A stretch of 64,000 nucleotides of DNA from Panagrolaimus kolymaensis (lineage: Eukaryota; Nematoda; Chromadorea; Rhabditida; Panagrolaimidae), in the NCBI GenBank assembly GCA_028622995.1, contig JAJQJQ010000011.1:5738661-5802660 (forward strand). Reading direction: 5' to 3'. Positions 60,001-64,000 of this stretch are shown piece after piece. The notes below the pieces were generated by a model, which saw only the letters and a program-made list of their open reading frames with translations, was not told the DNA's origin and made no database searches. How positions within the stretch are numbered: the stretch's first letter is position 1; each line of letters starts with the position of its first letter. Position numbers and translations under genes: made by a program.

Positions 60001-63000
60001 TGGAATTCGGCGATGAAAGGGTTTTATTTTTTTTTTAATTACTGAGTAACTATAATTCATACTGAACTTTGAATTGTAATAGAAAGTTTAATTTTTTGGA
60101 TTAGAAAAATATTTTTTTTATCAACGCTGCACCACCTCAAAATCGCTACTCGATGGAATTCGGCGATGAAAGGGTTTTATTTTTTTTTTTATTACTGAGT
60201 AACTATAATTCATAATGAACTTTGATTTGTAATAGAAAGTTTAATTTTTGGATTAGAAAAATATTTTTTTTATCAACGCTGCACCACCTCAAAATCGCTA
60301 CTCGATGGAATTCGGCGATGAAAGGGTTTTATTTTTTTTTTTAATTACTGAGTAACTATAATTCATAATGAACTTTGATTTGTAATAGAAAGTTTAATTT
60401 TTTGGATTAGAAAAATATTTTTTTTATCAACGCTGCACCACCTCAAAATCGCTACTCGATGGAATTCGGCGATGAAAGGGTTTTATTTTTTTTTAATTAC
60501 TGAGTAACTATAATTCATAATGAACTTTGATTTGTAATAGAAAGTTTAATTTTTGGATTAGAAAAATATTTTTTTTATCAACGCTCCACCACCTCAAAAT
60601 CGCTACTCGATGGAATTCGGCGATGAAAGGGTTTTATTTTTTTTTTAATTACTGAGTAACTATAATTCATACTGAACTTTGAATTGTAATAGAAAGTTTA
60701 ATTTTTTGGATTAGAAAAATATTTTTTTTATCAACGCTGCACCACCTCAAAATCGCTACTCGATGGAATTCGGCGATGAAAGGGTTTTATTTTTTTTTTT
60801 ATTACTGAGTAACTATAATTCATAATGAACTTTGATTTGTAATAGAAAGTTTAATTTTTGGATTAGAAAAATATTTTTTTTATCAACGCTGCACCACCTC
60901 AAAATCGCTACTCGATGGAATTCGGCGATGAAAGGGTTTTATTTTTTTTTTAATTACTGAGTAACTATAATTCATAATGAACTTTGATTTGTAATAGAAA
61001 GTTTAATTTTTTGGATTAGAAAAATATTTTTTTTATCAACGCTGCACCACCTCAAAATCGCTACTCGATGGAATTCGGCGATGAAAGGGTTTTATTTTTT
61101 TTTTAATTACTGAGTAACTATAATTCATAATGAACTTTGATTTGTAATAGAAAGTTTAATTTTTGGATTAGAAAAATATTTTTTTTATCAACGCTGCACC
61201 ACCTCAAAATCGCTACTCGATGGAATTCGGCGATGAAAGGGTTTTATTTTTTTTTTAATTACTGAGTAACTATAATTCATAATGAACTTTGATTTGTAAT
61301 AGAAAGTTTAATTTTTTGATTAGAAAAATATTTTTTTTATCAACGCTGCACCACCTCAAAATCGCTACTCGATGGAATTCGGCGATGAAAGGGTTTTATT
61401 TTTTTTTTAATTACTGAGTAACTATAATTCATAATGAACTTTGATTTGTAATAGAAAGTTTAATTTTTTGGATTAGAAAAATATTTTTTTTATCAACGCT
61501 GCACCACCTCAAAATCGCTACTCGATGGAATTCGGCGATGAAAGGGTTTTATTTTTTTTTTAATTACTGAGTAACTATAATTCATACTGAACTTTGAATT
61601 GTAATAGAAAGTTTAATTTTTTGGATTAGAAAAATATTTTTTTTATCAACGCTGCACCACCTCAAAATCGCTACTCGATGGAATTCGGCGATGAAAGGGT
61701 TTTATTTTTTTTTTAATTACTGAGTAACTATAATTCATAATGAACTTTGATTTGTAATAGAAAGTTTAATTTTTGGATTAGAAAAATATTTTTTTTATCA
61801 ACGCTGCACCACCTCAAAATCGCTACTCGATGGAATTCGGCGATGAAAGGGTTTTATTTTTTTTTTAATTACTGAGTAACTATAATTCATAATGAACTTT
61901 GATTTGTAATAGAAAGTTTAATTTTTTGGATTAGAAAAATATTTTTTTTATCAACGCTGCACCACCTCAAAATCGCTACTCGATGGAATTCGGCGATGAA
62001 AGGGTTTTATTTTTTTTTTAATTACTGAGTAACTATAATTCATACTGAACTTTGAATTGTAATAGAAAGTTTAATTTTTTGGATTAGAAAAATATTTTTT
62101 TTATCAACGCTGCACCACCTCAAAATCGCTACTCGATGGAATTCGGCGATGAAAGGGTTTTATTTTTTTTTTAATTACTGAGTAACTATAATTCATAATG
62201 AACTTTGATTTGTAATAGAAAGTTTAATTTTTTGGATTAGAAAAATATTTTTTTTATCAACGCTGCACCACCTCAAAATCGCTACTCGATGGAATTCGGC
62301 GATGAAAGGGTTTTATTTTTTTTTTAATTACTGAGTAACTATAATTCATAATGAACTTTGATTTGTAATAGAAAGTTTAATTTTTGGATTAGAAAAATAT
62401 TTTTTTTATCAACGCTGCACCACCTCAAAATCGCTACTCGATGGAATTCGGCGATGAAAGGGTTTTATTTTTTTTTTAATTACTGAGTAACTATAATTCA
62501 TAATGAACTTTGATTTGTAATAGAAAGTTTAATTTTTGGATTAGAAAAATATTTTTTTTATCAACGCTGCACCACCTCAAAATCGCTACTCGATGGAATT
62601 CGGCGATGAAAGGGTTTTATTTTTTTTTTAATTACTGAGTAACTATAATTCATAATGAACTTTGATTTGTAATAGAAAGTTTAATTTTTGGATTAGAAAA
62701 ATATTTTTTTTATCAACGCTGCACCACCTCAAAATCGCTACTCGATGGAATTCGGCGATGAAAGGGTTTTATTTTTTTTTAATTACTGAGTAACTATAAT
62801 TCATACTGAACTTTGAATTGTAATAGAAAGTTTAATTTTTTGGATTAGAAAAATATTTTTTTTATCAACGCTGCACCACCTCAAAATCGCTACTCGATGG
62901 AATTCGGCGATGAAAGGGTTTTATTTTTTTTTTAATTACTGAGTAACTATAATTCATAATGAACTTTGATTTGTAATAGAAAGTTTAATTTTTGGATTAG

Positions 63001-64000
63001 AAAAATATTTTTTTTATCAACGCTGCACCACCTCAAAATCGCTACTCGATGGAATTCGGCGATGAAAGGGTTTTATTTTTTTTTTAATTACTGAGTAACT
63101 ATAATTCATAATGAACTTTGATTTGTAATAGAAAGTTTAATTTTTGGATTAGAAAAATATTTTTTTTATCAACGCTGCACCACCTCAAAATCGCTACTCG
63201 ATGGAATTCGGCGATGAAAGGGTTTTATTTTTTTTTTAATTACTGAGTAACTATAATTCATAATGAACTTTGATTTGTAATAGAAAGTTTAATTTTTGGA
63301 TTAGAAAAATATTTTTTTTATCAACGCTGCACCACCTCAAAATCGCTACTCGATGGAATTCGGCGATGAAAGGGTTTTATTTTTTTTTTAATTACTGAGT
63401 AACTATAATTCATAATGAACTTTGATTTGTAATAGAAAGTTTAATTTTTGGATTAGAAAAATATTTTTTTTATCAACGCTGCACCACCTCAAAATCGCTA
63501 CTCGATGGAATTCGGCGATGAAAGGGTTTTATTTTTTTTTTAATTACTGAGTAACTATAATTCATAATGAACTTTGATTTGTAATAGAAAGTTTAATTTT
63601 TGGATTAGAAAAATATTTTTTTTATCAACGCTGCACCACCTCAAAATCGCTACTCGATGGAATTCGGCGATGAAAGGGTTTTATTTTTTTTTTAATTACT
63701 GAGTAACTATAATTCATAATGAACTTTGATTTGTAATAGAAAGTTTAATTTTTGGATTAGAAAAATATTTTTTTTATCAACGCTGCACCACCTCAAAATC
63801 GCTACTCGATGGAATTCGGCGATGAAAGGGTTTTATTTTTTTTTTAATTACTGAGTAACTATAATTCATAATGAACTTTGATTTGTAATAGAAAGTTTAA
63901 TTTTTGGATTAGAAAAATATTTTTTTTATCAACGCTGCACCACCTCAAAATCGCTACTCGATGGAATTCGGCGATGAAAGGGTTTTATTTTTTTTTTAAT
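54081..64000 (+). repeat. Sat3 satellite array, pure type-a section, continues past the window
   Basis: Only module a is present from here to the end. Variants such as gctccaccacc, tgaattgtaatag, catactgaa and different T-run lengths mark local blocks, for example gctccacc at about 58,750, 59,974 and 60,588. Unit length is 152-153 bp. With the mixed section the array has about 122 copies within the window. Confidence 0.97.

Noticed and set aside
17105..64000. Regular arrays suggesting a CRISPR locus
   Set aside because: Units are 152-165 bp and repeat end to end without unique spacers; they are eukaryotic satellites.
45404..64000. CENP-B box in Sat3 (around attcggcgatgaaaggg)
   Set aside because: The spacing and essential bases of the TTCG...CGGG motif are not met; the likeness is superficial.

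Overview
The window is eukaryotic nuclear DNA and very AT-rich. Genes are split by tiny GT-AG introns (about 38-101 nt), use the standard code, and have AATAAA signals just past the stop codons. It also holds a Mutator-like transposon, a TTAA-flanked MITE and 46 kb of satellite. An insect genome, perhaps a dipteran midge or gnat, is the best guess; no taxon-specific gene confirms it. The gene block beside long satellite arrays suggests pericentromeric or other heterochromatin.

Positions 1-17,100 hold the unique part. It is built from two tandem copies of one block. Copy A runs from about 440 to 8,380 and copy B from about 10,340 to 16,320. In each copy, all on the minus strand, the order from right to left is: an Arg/Ser-rich basic-protein gene, a six-exon gene for a FLYWCH-like zinc-finger protein with a TQ-repeat cluster and a helical tail, a short 96%-conserved spacer, a one-exon 151-residue coiled-coil protein, a small peptide with a signal-like N terminus, and conserved non-coding DNA. 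The zinc-finger and coiled-coil genes are open in both copies. The Arg/Ser-rich gene is broken in both, and the small peptide is damaged in B. After the duplication, copy A gained a 2.6-kb MULE with 391-bp terminal inverted repeats; the empty target is still visible in copy B. Copy B gained a 191-bp MITE.

Positions 17,100-64,000 are three satellite arrays: Sat1 (164 bp, about 48 copies), Sat2 (165 bp, about 122 copies) and Sat3 (152 bp, about 122 copies, running off the right edge). Sat1 and Sat2 are diverged versions of one ancestral monomer in opposite orientation, meeting at about 25.05-25.32 kb. A lone intermediate monomer lies inside the gene block at about 15.3 kb. Sat3 is unrelated and has two interchangeable modules, one of which disappears right of 54.1 kb.

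The most interesting set is the duplicated cluster of apparently undescribed, unevenly diverging proteins (zinc finger, coiled coil, basic Arg/Ser-rich) beside fast-turnover satellites. A joint chromatin or satellite-related role is an inference only. All comparisons were made by eye; exon borders follow GT-AG and reading frame, with no transcript evidence.
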